DNA of 36,164 nt from an uncultured Sphingomonas sp. (lineage in GTDB: Bacteria; Pseudomonadota; Alphaproteobacteria; Sphingomonadales; Sphingomonadaceae). Of this stretch, positions 25,911 to 32,565 are shown piece by piece. The notes beneath the pieces were generated by a model, which was not told the DNA's origin, searched no databases, and saw nothing but the letters and a program-made list of their open reading frames with translations. Every line of letters begins with the position of its first letter. Within the stretch, counting starts at the first letter, position 1. A program made the position numbers and the translations under genes. The DNA is taken from contig NZ_CALMAW010000130.1 of assembly GCF_937859915.1 (NCBI RefSeq), forward strand, positions 1-36,164, read 5' to 3'.

Positions 25911-26668
25911 TGGGGCAAGTTCTTAGTGAAGTCGGCTCTTGGATGGCTATCGGGACCTGTGGATGCATCGAGGTTCCCACTCGGAGCGGGGACGTCAGCG
26001 TCAGGCGGAGTTCCGTCGGAGGCGTTTCCAGACCCAGCGGGCTGTGCCGGCAACGCGTCCGGGTCGGGCTGGTTTGCAACGGGCTGTTCAACCGGTGAAG
26101 CAACGCTGGTTTGGCGGGTCGACTTCATCGATTCGGCCTTCGCTACGAAAGCCAGCACGATCGCAGCAACCTGAGGCGATCTCTTGAGAATTATGGCGCT
26201 GTTCGTGCCGTCAGCCGTCCGCTGAGCGCTGTAAGAGATTTGGTACGCAATGTGATCTGGAGATTGATCGTTAATCGGGAGCGGCGAATCGAGAGCATCT
26301 GGATCAGAACCTCGACCAGCAACAATGGCGTCTTGAGGACCGGTCAAGGTCAACAGCCCATTGCAAGAAACCCTGCCGGTATCCTTATCAACCGCATCGA
26401 CGGTCGGCATTTTGAACGACACGTAGGAGCTGACCAGCTTGAGAAATGCATCAGGAGAGAAGTTGCCCCCTAGGCTTGCGGCTAAGGCAGTCTTGGCGTC
26501 CCCATCAGATGGGGCGCCGGATACGATCACCTTTTCGAGAGCATCATAAGTCTGTTGCGTGGAGCAAACCTCGCCAGGCCTCTGCAAATAGGAACAGCCT
26601 GAAAGAGCTACGATGCCCGCCAAAGGGATCACGGCCCGTAGCTTTCCCGATTTCTGAAGCAATTTCAT
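25907..26668 (-). CDS. Predicted lipoprotein, unknown family
   Basis: A 253-residue protein with a basic start and hydrophobic stretch ending LSGCSYLQ, a lipobox with the acylated cysteine at about 25. The mature part has a globular region (about 35-190) with a cysteine pair (EVCSTQ, VSCNGLL) and a Pro/Asp-rich unstructured tail (DPDALPAQPAGSG onward) that could span the periplasm or cross a wall. No catalytic motif was recognised. The stop overlaps the TM2-like gene, pointing to a shared envelope function. It is divergent from the XRE regulator gene. Confidence 0.75.
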   Translation of the reverse strand: MKLLQKSGKLRAVIPLAGIVALSGCSYLQRPGEVCSTQQTYDALEKVIVSGAPSDGDAKTALAASLGGNFSPDAFLKLVSSYVSFKMPTVDAVDKDTGRVSCNGLLTLTGPQDAIVAGRGSDPDALDSPLPINDQSPDHIAYQISYSAQRTADGTNSAIILKRSPQVAAIVLAFVAKAESMKSTRQTSVASPVEQPVANQPDPDALPAQPAGSGNASDGTPPDADVPAPSGNLDASTGPDSHPRADFTKNLPQ

Positions 26669-26737
26669 TGTCCACCCCGCTCAAACATCAAAGCTAAACG
26701 GTCCACCGGAATGACGTCCGGGTCCACGCTCCCCTAC

Positions 26738-26753
26738 CTCGACGTAGGTCGAG
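26738..26753. promoter_or_regulatory. Inverted repeat in divergent promoter region, candidate operator
   Basis: CTCGAC-GTAG-GTCGAG is a perfect 6-bp inverted repeat with a 4-base spacer. It lies in the 155-bp gap between the lipoprotein gene and the XRE regulator gene, 70 bases before the regulator start. Dyads of this size are typical of XRE binding sites; the link is inference. Confidence 0.45.
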
Positions 26754-26823
26754 ACACGAGGTGGCTAGCAAATGACACGTCTGGGGGACAGACCAAAACG
26801 AGCATCCGTTGCCATGCAGGACC

Positions 26824-27042
26824 ATGGATTTGGTTCAACTCCTTGGCGAGAATGTCCGGCAAGCCCGCAAGGCGCAGGGTATGTCGCAGGAGGAGCTGGC
26901 GTTCCGAGCCGGGATGAAGCGGAGCTACCTTAGCGATCTTGAACGAGGGACACGCAATCCAACCGTTCGGGCGCTGGGTCGACTTGCTGATGCACTCGCA
27001 ATGTCACCCGGCACACTACTAGAACTATTACCAAGACCTTAG
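26824..27042 (+). CDS. XRE-family helix-turn-helix regulator
   Basis: From ATG 26824 the protein has 72 residues, essentially one XRE DNA-binding domain. VRQARKAQGMSQEELAFRAG and MKRSYLSDLERGTRNPTVR show the two recognition-region helices, with the canonical SQEELA and SYLSDLERG signatures. Nothing else is attached, so it would act as a dimer without a sensor domain. It is divergent from the lipoprotein/TM2 pair and its stop lies 3 bases from the end of the convergent DUF6414-like gene. It may control either neighbour. Confidence 0.88.
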   Translation: MDLVQLLGENVRQARKAQGMSQEELAFRAGMKRSYLSDLERGTRNPTVRALGRLADALAMSPGTLLELLPRP

Positions 27043-27045
27043 CAG

Positions 27046-27915
27046 CTATATTACTGCGTATATTGCTATCGGATCTATAATTATCTCATTCTGGGATGGA
27101 CCCGAGAAGACCTGCTCAAGAACTCTCATATGAACTGCTAAAGATCTCATTGATGATTTTACGCCGTCGCTGGTGCTTACATCTGGAGGCACAATCGACT
27201 GTTCTGTCCCGCCACCAATCTGGGTGACAAGCCCGATCATGGTGAAGTTTGACTGCGTAAATCTAGAATACTTATGCAATATCATAGATTCGCTTTCTCG
27301 CAAAAACTCCCTTTTTAGAGGAGCAGAAAACAAATATCCCGAGTGGAGCATACTAGCCTCAATCATGCCGCCAAAACCGAACTCTATTAGCTTTGATGAC
27401 GCCGCAATAAACTTCTTGTCGAGCTGCATACCTGCAGCCGCCGCGAGTTTTCGAACTTGATCATCCGGGAGAGGTTTCCCGTTACTTGTTAACGAACTTT
27501 GGCCCGTGTTCGCGACGCGCCAAAACGCTTCGCCAATCTCATTGAAGTTAGACAGCAAGCCGTGCGTTGCAGCAACATCATTGATCGTCAGACGAGCGTC
27601 TATTTTTACGAACAAGTTCGTTGACTTAACCGCGAAATCATTGTCGTCTGACGAAATAAGCATATCGTCAGTTCTAAGCTTATCTTCTAGGATCGTATAA
27701 GCATGATCCTCCAAGAACTTTAGTTCAGCTGAAGACTTCTCTTTGGAAAATATATCAGCTAGGACCTTTCCGCTCGAAAGTGGGCCTTTCTGACTCTCTT
27801 GCTCCGTTGATTTTTCCAATTCTGTTAAAAGTAGCTGGTTGGTGATTCCTTCAAAGACCTGTGACGAAATTGATCGTAATTTAGTTGAATCAAGATATAG
27901 GAAATTCCTAATCAT
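27046..27915 (-). CDS. DUF6414-like protein, third gene of an overlapping cassette
   Basis: The 289-residue soluble protein begins IRNFLYLDSTKLRSISSQ, with VFEGI after it. This start, together with a mixed strand/helix body, resembles proteins remembered as DUF6414; that number is uncertain. There is no Walker motif, nuclease motif or signal peptide that I can identify. A glycine-rich stretch (LIEFGFGGMIEASML) and a C-terminal strand (NEIIIDPIAIYAVI) are visible. It starts at ATG 27915, preceded by AGGAAG, and overlaps the 50-residue membrane protein gene by ATGA. AT content is clearly higher than the core genome, a sign of transfer. Confidence 0.8.
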   Translation of the reverse strand: MIRNFLYLDSTKLRSISSQVFEGITNQLLLTELEKSTEQESQKGPLSSGKVLADIFSKEKSSAELKFLEDHAYTILEDKLRTDDMLISSDDNDFAVKSTNLFVKIDARLTINDVAATHGLLSNFNEIGEAFWRVANTGQSSLTSNGKPLPDDQVRKLAAAAGMQLDKKFIAASSKLIEFGFGGMIEASMLHSGYLFSAPLKREFLRESESMILHKYSRFTQSNFTMIGLVTQIGGGTEQSIVPPDVSTSDGVKSSMRSLAVHMRVLEQVFSGPSQNEIIIDPIAIYAVI

Positions 27916-28064
27916 TTTCTGCGCTTCCTATTAATGTATTCGCCGTAATATTTTTTACGGGTTCTGATTGCATATGCCGTCGTGATAGCGAGGCTGATCC
28001 CGGCGGAAATCAACGTTACCGCTGGAAGCCAAGATGTCAGTACGTGGGTAAATAAGTGGATCAT
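27912..28064 (-). CDS. 50-residue single-span membrane protein, middle gene of cassette
   Basis: This short gene encodes MIHLFTHVLTSWLPAVTLIS, then AGISLAITTAYAIRTRKK, YYGEYINRKRRK. A single hydrophobic helix (about 9-32) is followed by a strongly basic tail, predicting a membrane protein with the tail in the cytoplasm. GAAGGA precedes the ATG at 28064. Both ends overlap neighbours by 4 bp (ATGA with the multi-span protein before and the DUF6414-like gene after), which is strong evidence that the frame is real despite its size. Unknown family; possibly a membrane anchor or regulator for the partner proteins. Confidence 0.8.
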   Translation of the reverse strand: MIHLFTHVLTSWLPAVTLISAGISLAITTAYAIRTRKKYYGEYINRKRRK

Positions 28065-28465
28065 TCGCTCGATCCTTCATCTGACTGTATAGAAGACCCC
28101 CAGAAAACGACCAGCCCAGACACAAATGATACAATAGCAAGAACGCCAGTGGAATCTAATATCGCGGTATCACGGAGATCCTTAATCGATAATATCGTCG
28201 TAAACAGCAGAAGTGCGTAGAGAACGATAAACAATATCGATATTACAAGATGGATATTGCTCCAAACCTCTTCGAAGTTAGATCGACTGATCTCATTTAT
28301 GTTTGCGCTGTGGACTACAAGGCCGAATGCAACCAGATCAGAAACGGCAAAGGGCTCAACCCCTTGTTTTGAAAGTTCCCAAACAAAGAGTCGTGCCACG
28401 ACAGGAATGAGGCCGAGCAGACATATATTCGTGAACCAGGACGTCAGTCGATCTCGAACGCTCAT
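28061..28465 (-). CDS. Multi-span membrane protein, first gene of cassette
   Basis: From ATG 28465, with AGCGGAG five bases before it, the protein has 134 residues; an upstream ATG at 28492 lacks a comparable site. About four hydrophobic segments are visible: NICLLGLIPVVARLFVW, SDLVAFGLVVHS, IHLVISILFIVLYALLLF and GVLAIVSFVSGLVVFW. The end is acidic (SDEGSSE). Not recognised as a known family. The stop overlaps the next gene's ATG by 4 bp, making it the first gene of the three-gene cassette. A role as membrane platform or effector is conjecture. Confidence 0.8.
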   Translation of the reverse strand: MSVRDRLTSWFTNICLLGLIPVVARLFVWELSKQGVEPFAVSDLVAFGLVVHSANINEISRSNFEEVWSNIHLVISILFIVLYALLLFTTILSIKDLRDTAILDSTGVLAIVSFVSGLVVFWGSSIQSDEGSSE

Positions 28466-28623
28466 CGCAACTCCGCTGCTAAAAACCTTCATAGCCCAAC
28501 CGTAGCTGGCCGATTGCGCAGAGAAATGATAACCGCGTATTTAGCAAGATGCAAAGCGCATGCAGCCGGTAATCTCCGGATCGTGTAGGCCGATAAAACC
28601 AATCTAAGACAGAAAACCGGCAC

Positions 28624-29265
28624 CTAGCAGCGCTCCGAGAGCCTATTAACGATGGCTTTGACGGTTTCCGCGTGGAACTTGCCGCCACGTAGGCCGCATA
28701 TACCCAGAGCGTTTAGATTGCGAGCGATAGCAGACAGAGATAGGCCCTTGATCAGCATTGGGCGAAGGATCGGTTCCAGACCGATCGCCCGGTGCATCGC
28801 GTCCTCACGGTGCAAGACAGCCAAGACGGTAGCATGGGGGCCAAGTCGGACACCTCGCTTCTTTGCTTCGGCCAACGCAGATCGGGTTCGATCGGAGATC
28901 AGCCTCCGCTCCTCCTGGGCGAGAGCGGCGAAGATATGCAGCTGAAAGTCCGTGGCATGGGGCATATCGGCAACAACGAGACCGATCCCCTGCTCCATGA
29001 TGCTAGCGATGAAGCTAACCTTCCGCGAGAACCGATCGAGCTTGGCGATCAGCAGCTTTGCAGAATGTTTCTTGGCGTGGCCGATGGCCTTCCATAGCTC
29101 GACCCGAGCATCGAGCTTCCCAGATTGCACCTCGACAAACTCGGCGATCAGCTCATCGTCTGCTTGGAGGAACTCTTGAACCTTGGATTGCTGGGCAGCC
29201 AGCCCCAATCCCGATCGACCTTGGGTGGATGTCGATACTCGAAAATAGGCCACATAACGCTGCAT
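28624..29265 (-). CDS. Serine recombinase (resolvase/invertase family)
   Basis: The 213-residue protein has the catalytic resolvase domain: YFRVSTSTQGRSGLGLAAQQ contains the nucleophilic Ser11 after the conserved YxRVS, and LLIAKLDRFSRKVSFIASIM carries the arginine-containing active-site helix. FAALAQEERRLISDRTRSAL is the dimer/E-helix region. The C-terminus is a short helix-turn-helix (LSAIARNLNALGICGLRGGK). This length is that of small resolvases and invertases, not large phage integrases. A 34-bp inverted repeat lies just upstream. Lone recombinases like this often act within islands. Confidence 0.93.
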   Translation of the reverse strand: MQRYVAYFRVSTSTQGRSGLGLAAQQSKVQEFLQADDELIAEFVEVQSGKLDARVELWKAIGHAKKHSAKLLIAKLDRFSRKVSFIASIMEQGIGLVVADMPHATDFQLHIFAALAQEERRLISDRTRSALAEAKKRGVRLGPHATVLAVLHREDAMHRAIGLEPILRPMLIKGLSLSAIARNLNALGICGLRGGKFHAETVKAIVNRLSERC

Positions 29266-29275
29266 TTTGCCGATC

Positions 29276-29309
29276 CCGTCCAGAGCATACCTTGGTTTAC
29301 TCTGGACGG
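29276..29309. promoter_or_regulatory. 34-bp inverted repeat upstream of the serine recombinase
   Basis: Perfect 10-bp arms CCGTCCAGAG (29276-29285) and CTCTGGACGG (29300-29309) flank a 14-base AT-richer spacer. The right-hand edge toward the gene is 10 bases from the recombinase start codon. Size and geometry fit a resolvase dimer-binding site (crossover or autoregulatory), but a repressor operator is equally possible. Confidence 0.65.
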
Positions 29310-29439
29310 TTCGAGATATCCGAGTCGGTAGGCAACGCTAACGCTATCGCAACATTTGATAGGCGGGTCGGATAAGATTATACGGCTACGAGGATTGGTC
29401 ACGTAGCGGCGAACAATCAGATCAGGGGTGGACTGGCGG

Positions 29440-29670
29440 ATGGAAAAAAGCATAGTCAAAAAATGCAAATGCCCACCGGGTACGAGATGGATCGAGCTGG
29501 GACCGGAAACACACAACAATTACCGCGTCGAATGCCTACACTGCAGCGACTGGATAAAGTGGGGGAAAGAGGCTCAGCTCAACGAGCTAGTGGATGCTGG
29601 GCTAGATGGCGAGTTCGTGCCGTACGAGCCCCCGGCCCCCAGAGCTACCCTTGAAAAGTTTTTCGAGTAG
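29440..29670 (+). CDS. Small zinc-ribbon-like protein
   Basis: From ATG 29440 the protein has 76 residues. Its core is KKCKCPPGTRWIELG, then VECLHCSDWIKWG, giving CxC and CxxC pairs able to bind one zinc ion. The C-terminal part ends FVPYEPPAPRATLEKFFE. The same layout occurs twice in the protein at 31700-32215 of this island. Not recognised as a named family. Divergent from the serine recombinase and convergent with the deoxyribosyltransferase-like gene. A nucleic-acid or protein-binding ribbon is plausible. Confidence 0.7.
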   Translation: MEKSIVKKCKCPPGTRWIELGPETHNNYRVECLHCSDWIKWGKEAQLNELVDAGLDGEFVPYEPPAPRATLEKFFE

Positions 29671-29698
29671 GCATTGGATCCCCCTGGTTAGTGGGAAA

Positions 29699-29714
29699 AG
29701 GCAGTCTGCTGCCT
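29699..29714 (-). terminator. Hairpin at the end of the deoxyribosyltransferase-like gene
   Basis: AGGCAG-TCTG-CTGCCT is a perfect 6-bp stem that overlaps the stop codon of the minus-strand gene. On the minus strand it is followed by TTTTCCC, an intrinsic-terminator pattern. It would also face the convergent zinc-ribbon gene. Confidence 0.6.
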
Positions 29715-30528
29715 AGAACGGAACATCGTCGTCTAAATCGGAGTCGAATGCGGAAGCTTGTTTATGCCTAGGTCTGGCGGACTCCTCTGCGTCTCTTCTA
29801 ATCTCTACGTACTGCTCTAGCAAAAGGTCTCGACCGTGATCCGATAATGCATACGCGAGATACTCGTTGTTATTATAGTCTGTCATTTGGCTGGCATGTA
29901 CGAGCCCTTCAGAAAGCAGCTTCATTGTGGCGAGGCTTGTGACGCGCTCAGGGGTTCCAGCGGCAGAAAGCGCTTTCTTGATTCCATAAGCCGAGAGGCC
30001 ATCTGGATCAGTCATTTGGGCGTCCAGTATCTCCAACATTATGCGAGTTTTAAGCTCGTCCTGTTGAAGCGGGGCCCGCGCAGTGACCGACACAGGCAGG
30101 CTAAGAGCTCGATCCGCAGCCTCGGTAATGGCAGCTTTGACAGCGAGCTCTACATCATTCGATAAGCGCTCGAAGTCACCTTGCGACTCGGTTTTGTAAA
30201 AAATAACGGGGCGGTGGGTGATATCAAAAGGCAGAACGCCTCGTCTAGCAGCGTCGCAAGCCATCACGAGGGGCACACCAAGATTGAGAGCATAGCCAAG
30301 CTCGATGAAGACGTTCGGATTATTCTCTGAGATCTCAGCGAAGGCTATATCTGCTGCCTGTAGAGCCGTTTCGATTTTCTCAATGATCGGCTTGGTGCCT
30401 AAGATTTTGTCGGCGCGCACGGCTTTTGCACCGCCCCTCGCGATGGCGGGCGCAAACGTTTCTTCGAAGCGCCGATCGTAGGGACCTGCGTCAAACGATT
30501 GCATTACGAAACACGAGACCTGAGCCAT
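29713..30528 (-). CDS. TIR/nucleoside-deoxyribosyltransferase-like protein with C-terminal winged-helix-like region
   Basis: The 271-residue protein begins with a Rossmann-like domain (1-140): VSCFVMQSFD, then AAD-IAFAEISENNPNVFIELGYAL and LGVPLVMA. The pattern matches the fold shared by nucleoside 2-deoxyribosyltransferases and TIR-like enzymes, with a conserved glutamate (Glu76 in NVFIELGYA) at the place of the catalytic residue. The remainder (about 150-240) is helical, with DGLSAYGIKKALSAAG and TMKLLSEGLV resembling a winged helix. Such proteins act as NAD or nucleotide-cleaving effectors in some defence systems, but no sensor partner is evident. GAAGG precedes ATG 30528. Confidence 0.78.
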   Translation of the reverse strand: MAQVSCFVMQSFDAGPYDRRFEETFAPAIARGGAKAVRADKILGTKPIIEKIETALQAADIAFAEISENNPNVFIELGYALNLGVPLVMACDAARRGVLPFDITHRPVIFYKTESQGDFERLSNDVELAVKAAITEAADRALSLPVSVTARAPLQQDELKTRIMLEILDAQMTDPDGLSAYGIKKALSAAGTPERVTSLATMKLLSEGLVHASQMTDYNNNEYLAYALSDHGRDLLLEQYVEIRRDAEESARPRHKQASAFDSDLDDDVPF

Positions 30529-30685
30529 TCGGATGCCTTCACCAATGCTAGCGGGATACCCAGTGTGCAGCGGATCAGCAAACCTGTTTGTGATCGCATT
30601 TGTCCCAACGACGACGCCTCACCCGTTATTCCGTGCGGCTTGCTTATTCGTTGGCGTTGAGCAAGATTCAGCTCGGGGAGCTTGT

Positions 30686-31489
30686 ATGTCGGATCTAGCG
30701 CGTTTTTCGTTAAAGTTGCGGTTCAGCGGGGAGAGCGTCGAGGCTCGGGGATTGGATCTTTATGATGGATCCACATCGCTCCACGGGCTGGCTCAGGCAA
30801 TGCAGATCGTTCTCCATGCGTACATGCGCAACGATGTGGTGACGAGAGCGACGCCGTTGAAGGGTGCCGAAATCCGGTTCAGCTCACCGCGGCAGGGAAG
30901 TGTCCTGATCGACGTCGTGGCGTTCATTGAGAAGTATCCAGCAACCCTCGGTATCGGCGCGCCAATCTTCTATGATTTTGTAAAAACGGCGTTTTCCAAA
31001 GCGCTTGGGAAACTCAGTGTCAAGGCGGAGACACCAACCATCCAAATGGTCGAGCTGGACGGAACCTTCTTTGATCAATTGAGCGAGGTTTTAGAGGGAT
31101 CTCTACAGCGAGCTCATCGAGCCATAGATCATGGCAGAGAGAAGATAACGATCGAACGTCCTCGATCCGAGCTCGTCATGCTGAACGCGACAACAAGCCT
31201 TTGGGTTAACACTCGCGACGAAAACCCCGGCGTCGAAGACTTCAGCGGCAGCATAACGCGTTATAACTCCATTACTGGAAACGGCAGAGCGCTAATTCGG
31301 GAATTAAAGAGGGTTATCCCCTTTAGACCTGGCGATGGTTTTCCCGAAGAAAAAAGGGGACTTCTTACCTGGTCGCTCCATGGAAATACCGTGTCGGGAA
31401 ATAAAGAGCTGAAGTTTAGAGCGTCCAAAATTGAGTCCGCGACGGGTGACCCGAAAAGACTCATATTGGCTGACTGCTCACAGGCATGA
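30686..31489 (+). CDS. Unknown protein, DUF7946-like (uncertain)
   Basis: From ATG 30686, preceded by GGGGAG, the protein has 267 residues. FSLKLRFSGESVEARGLDLY and STSLHGLAQAMQIVLHAYM show a strand-then-helix start, followed by ATPLKGAEIRFSSPRQGS and a region of hydrophobic helices (YPATLGIGAPIFYDFVKTAF). The C-terminal half has several short strands. The pattern resembles a family I recall as DUF7946; the name is uncertain. An upstream ATG at 30533 would give an unlike, hydrophobic leader. Divergent from the deoxyribosyltransferase-like gene with a 157-bp spacer. No catalytic motif seen. Confidence 0.65.
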   Translation: MSDLARFSLKLRFSGESVEARGLDLYDGSTSLHGLAQAMQIVLHAYMRNDVVTRATPLKGAEIRFSSPRQGSVLIDVVAFIEKYPATLGIGAPIFYDFVKTAFSKALGKLSVKAETPTIQMVELDGTFFDQLSEVLEGSLQRAHRAIDHGREKITIERPRSELVMLNATTSLWVNTRDENPGVEDFSGSITRYNSITGNGRALIRELKRVIPFRPGDGFPEEKRGLLTWSLHGNTVSGNKELKFRASKIESATGDPKRLILADCSQA

Positions 31490-31608
31490 TTGATATAGAA
31501 CCGTTTTTGTTAAGCGGTGAGGTCTCGGGATCGATATCAAACTATCTTACGCGGAATACAATCACAGTAGCTCCCCAGCGGGTCAAATCGATCTTGGAAG
31601 GCAACTGA
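31486..31608 (+). CDS. Possible 40-residue small protein coupled to the DUF7946-like gene
   Basis: An ATG overlapping the previous stop as ATGA opens a 40-codon frame, MIDIEPFLLSGEVSGSISNY to SILEGN. The overlap suggests coupling. After its stop the reading frames look broken, so it may instead be the start of a damaged gene whose rest is in another frame (31521-31699). No homology recognised. Confidence 0.35.
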   Translation: MIDIEPFLLSGEVSGSISNYLTRNTITVAPQRVKSILEGN

Positions 31609-31699
31609 TTGATGCCATCCCCTTCCAGCACATCGAACGATCGGAACGACACTTGGATCACATCAGTAGATCGGCGTTCGTTCTTGGTTTCACAAATTC
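31521..31699 (+). pseudogene. Start-less protein-like frame, probable gene remnant
   Basis: In the frame beginning at 31521, no ATG, GTG or TTG start is present in the first part, yet it reads protein-like: GLGIDIKLSYAEYNHSSS, later IDLGRQLIDAIPFQHIE and RSAFVLGFTNSYRFHG. It lies between the DUF7946-like gene and the convergent zinc-ribbon gene and continues open past 31699. It could be a frameshifted continuation of the small frame at 31486. Weak evidence; composition might also explain it. Confidence 0.25.
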
Positions 31700-32215
31700 C
31701 TACCGATTCCACGGAGCTTGTTCGTCAGCCGCAGTCCCGAGAGGGAATGGAATGACCCTCAGGTCTTCGCCGCCTTGTTGGTACCGCTTCAACTCGTTGT
31801 GATATCGCTTTGGATAGCGCTCAGGCGGGCCACCACAATTCCGGCAAACGATTGCATATTGGGGCCAATTCGAGTCAGATTGTGCGATCCAGTTCGTTCC
31901 CGCTGCGCAGTCGCATTTCATAGTTATAGTGCGCCTCTTATCGTCAACCGGCTGCCATTCGGGCGTCAGGATAGCTTCGGACTCCGGCTCGAAAGCTTCA
32001 AAAAAATCCATCCAAGGCTCGCGGGGAAGGGGCGGCGGAGGATATGGTACGATCTCCTCGCCCGCCATCTCGGAAGTACACGCCTGCTTGGATGTGAATT
32101 TTCTCTCGTGCTTGCATCGAGTGCATACAGCAAGCCACATCGCGGGAGAGCCGGGCGGCTGAGTGTACCACTTCCGCAGCCCCTTATGATCGCACCGCTT
32201 GTTTCGCATCTGCAT
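31700..32215 (-). CDS. Protein with two zinc-ribbon-like repeats
   Basis: From ATG 32215 the protein has 171 residues (a TTG at 32272, overlapping the previous stop, would give 190). Repeat one reads KRCDHKGLRKWY, AVCTRCKHERKF and ends VPYPPPPLPREPWMDFFE. Repeat two reads MKCDCAAGTNWI, IVCRNCGGPPERY and ends VIPFPLG. Each has a C-x-[CH] pair and a CxxC pair, four likely zinc ligands. The end of repeat one closely parallels the end of the 76-residue protein at 29440. Unknown family and function. Possibly co-transcribed with the preceding 69-residue gene. Confidence 0.7.
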   Translation of the reverse strand: MQMRNKRCDHKGLRKWYTQPPGSPAMWLAVCTRCKHERKFTSKQACTSEMAGEEIVPYPPPPLPREPWMDFFEAFEPESEAILTPEWQPVDDKRRTITMKCDCAAGTNWIAQSDSNWPQYAIVCRNCGGPPERYPKRYHNELKRYQQGGEDLRVIPFPLGTAADEQAPWNR

Positions 32216-32268
32216 CCTGTACTTTTTGGGACCCGCTATCTGGCGGGCTGAGCTGCCGACATCGGCGA

Positions 32269-32478
32269 TCAATCGTCGAAGTCGAAGGTTGCGGCACCCC
32301 CAAAGATACCTTTCAAATACTTTTCGAGATCATCGACTCCGCTATGGTGAACGCCGACGTCGATCCGATACGTGAGATCCTCGCCTGTATCCGCGTTTCT
32401 CACCGATTCGATCTGGAACATGCCAGCAGCACCCGCGTGTTCGGACCTTCCGTGGTCAAGTGCTACGTTGAGATACAT
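32269..32478 (-). CDS. Hypothetical 69-residue acidic protein
   Basis: This frame starts at ATG 32478, preceded by GGGGGAA, and reads MYLNVALDHGRSEHAGAAGM, then NADTGEDLTYRIDVGVHHSG, ending FDFDD. It is small, acidic and predicted to be mixed strand and helix. It was not recognised. Its stop overlaps an in-frame TTG start for the zinc-ribbon protein (TTGA), suggesting an operon. The good ribosome site and overlap are the main evidence that it is real. Confidence 0.6.
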   Translation of the reverse strand: MYLNVALDHGRSEHAGAAGMFQIESVRNADTGEDLTYRIDVGVHHSGVDDLEKYLKGIFGGAATFDFDD

Positions 32479-32565
32479 TCGGTATTCCCCCGGTGGTCGT
32501 AGCGATCAGATGTGGCCTGATCGCCGTTGGCAAATTGGCCATTGGACTCCTCATTCGCTGCGAAC

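Noticed and set aside
28479-28688. Minus-strand frame between the cassette and the serine recombinase
   Set aside because: It overlaps the recombinase 3' end and the promoter region of the cassette, with no domain pattern.
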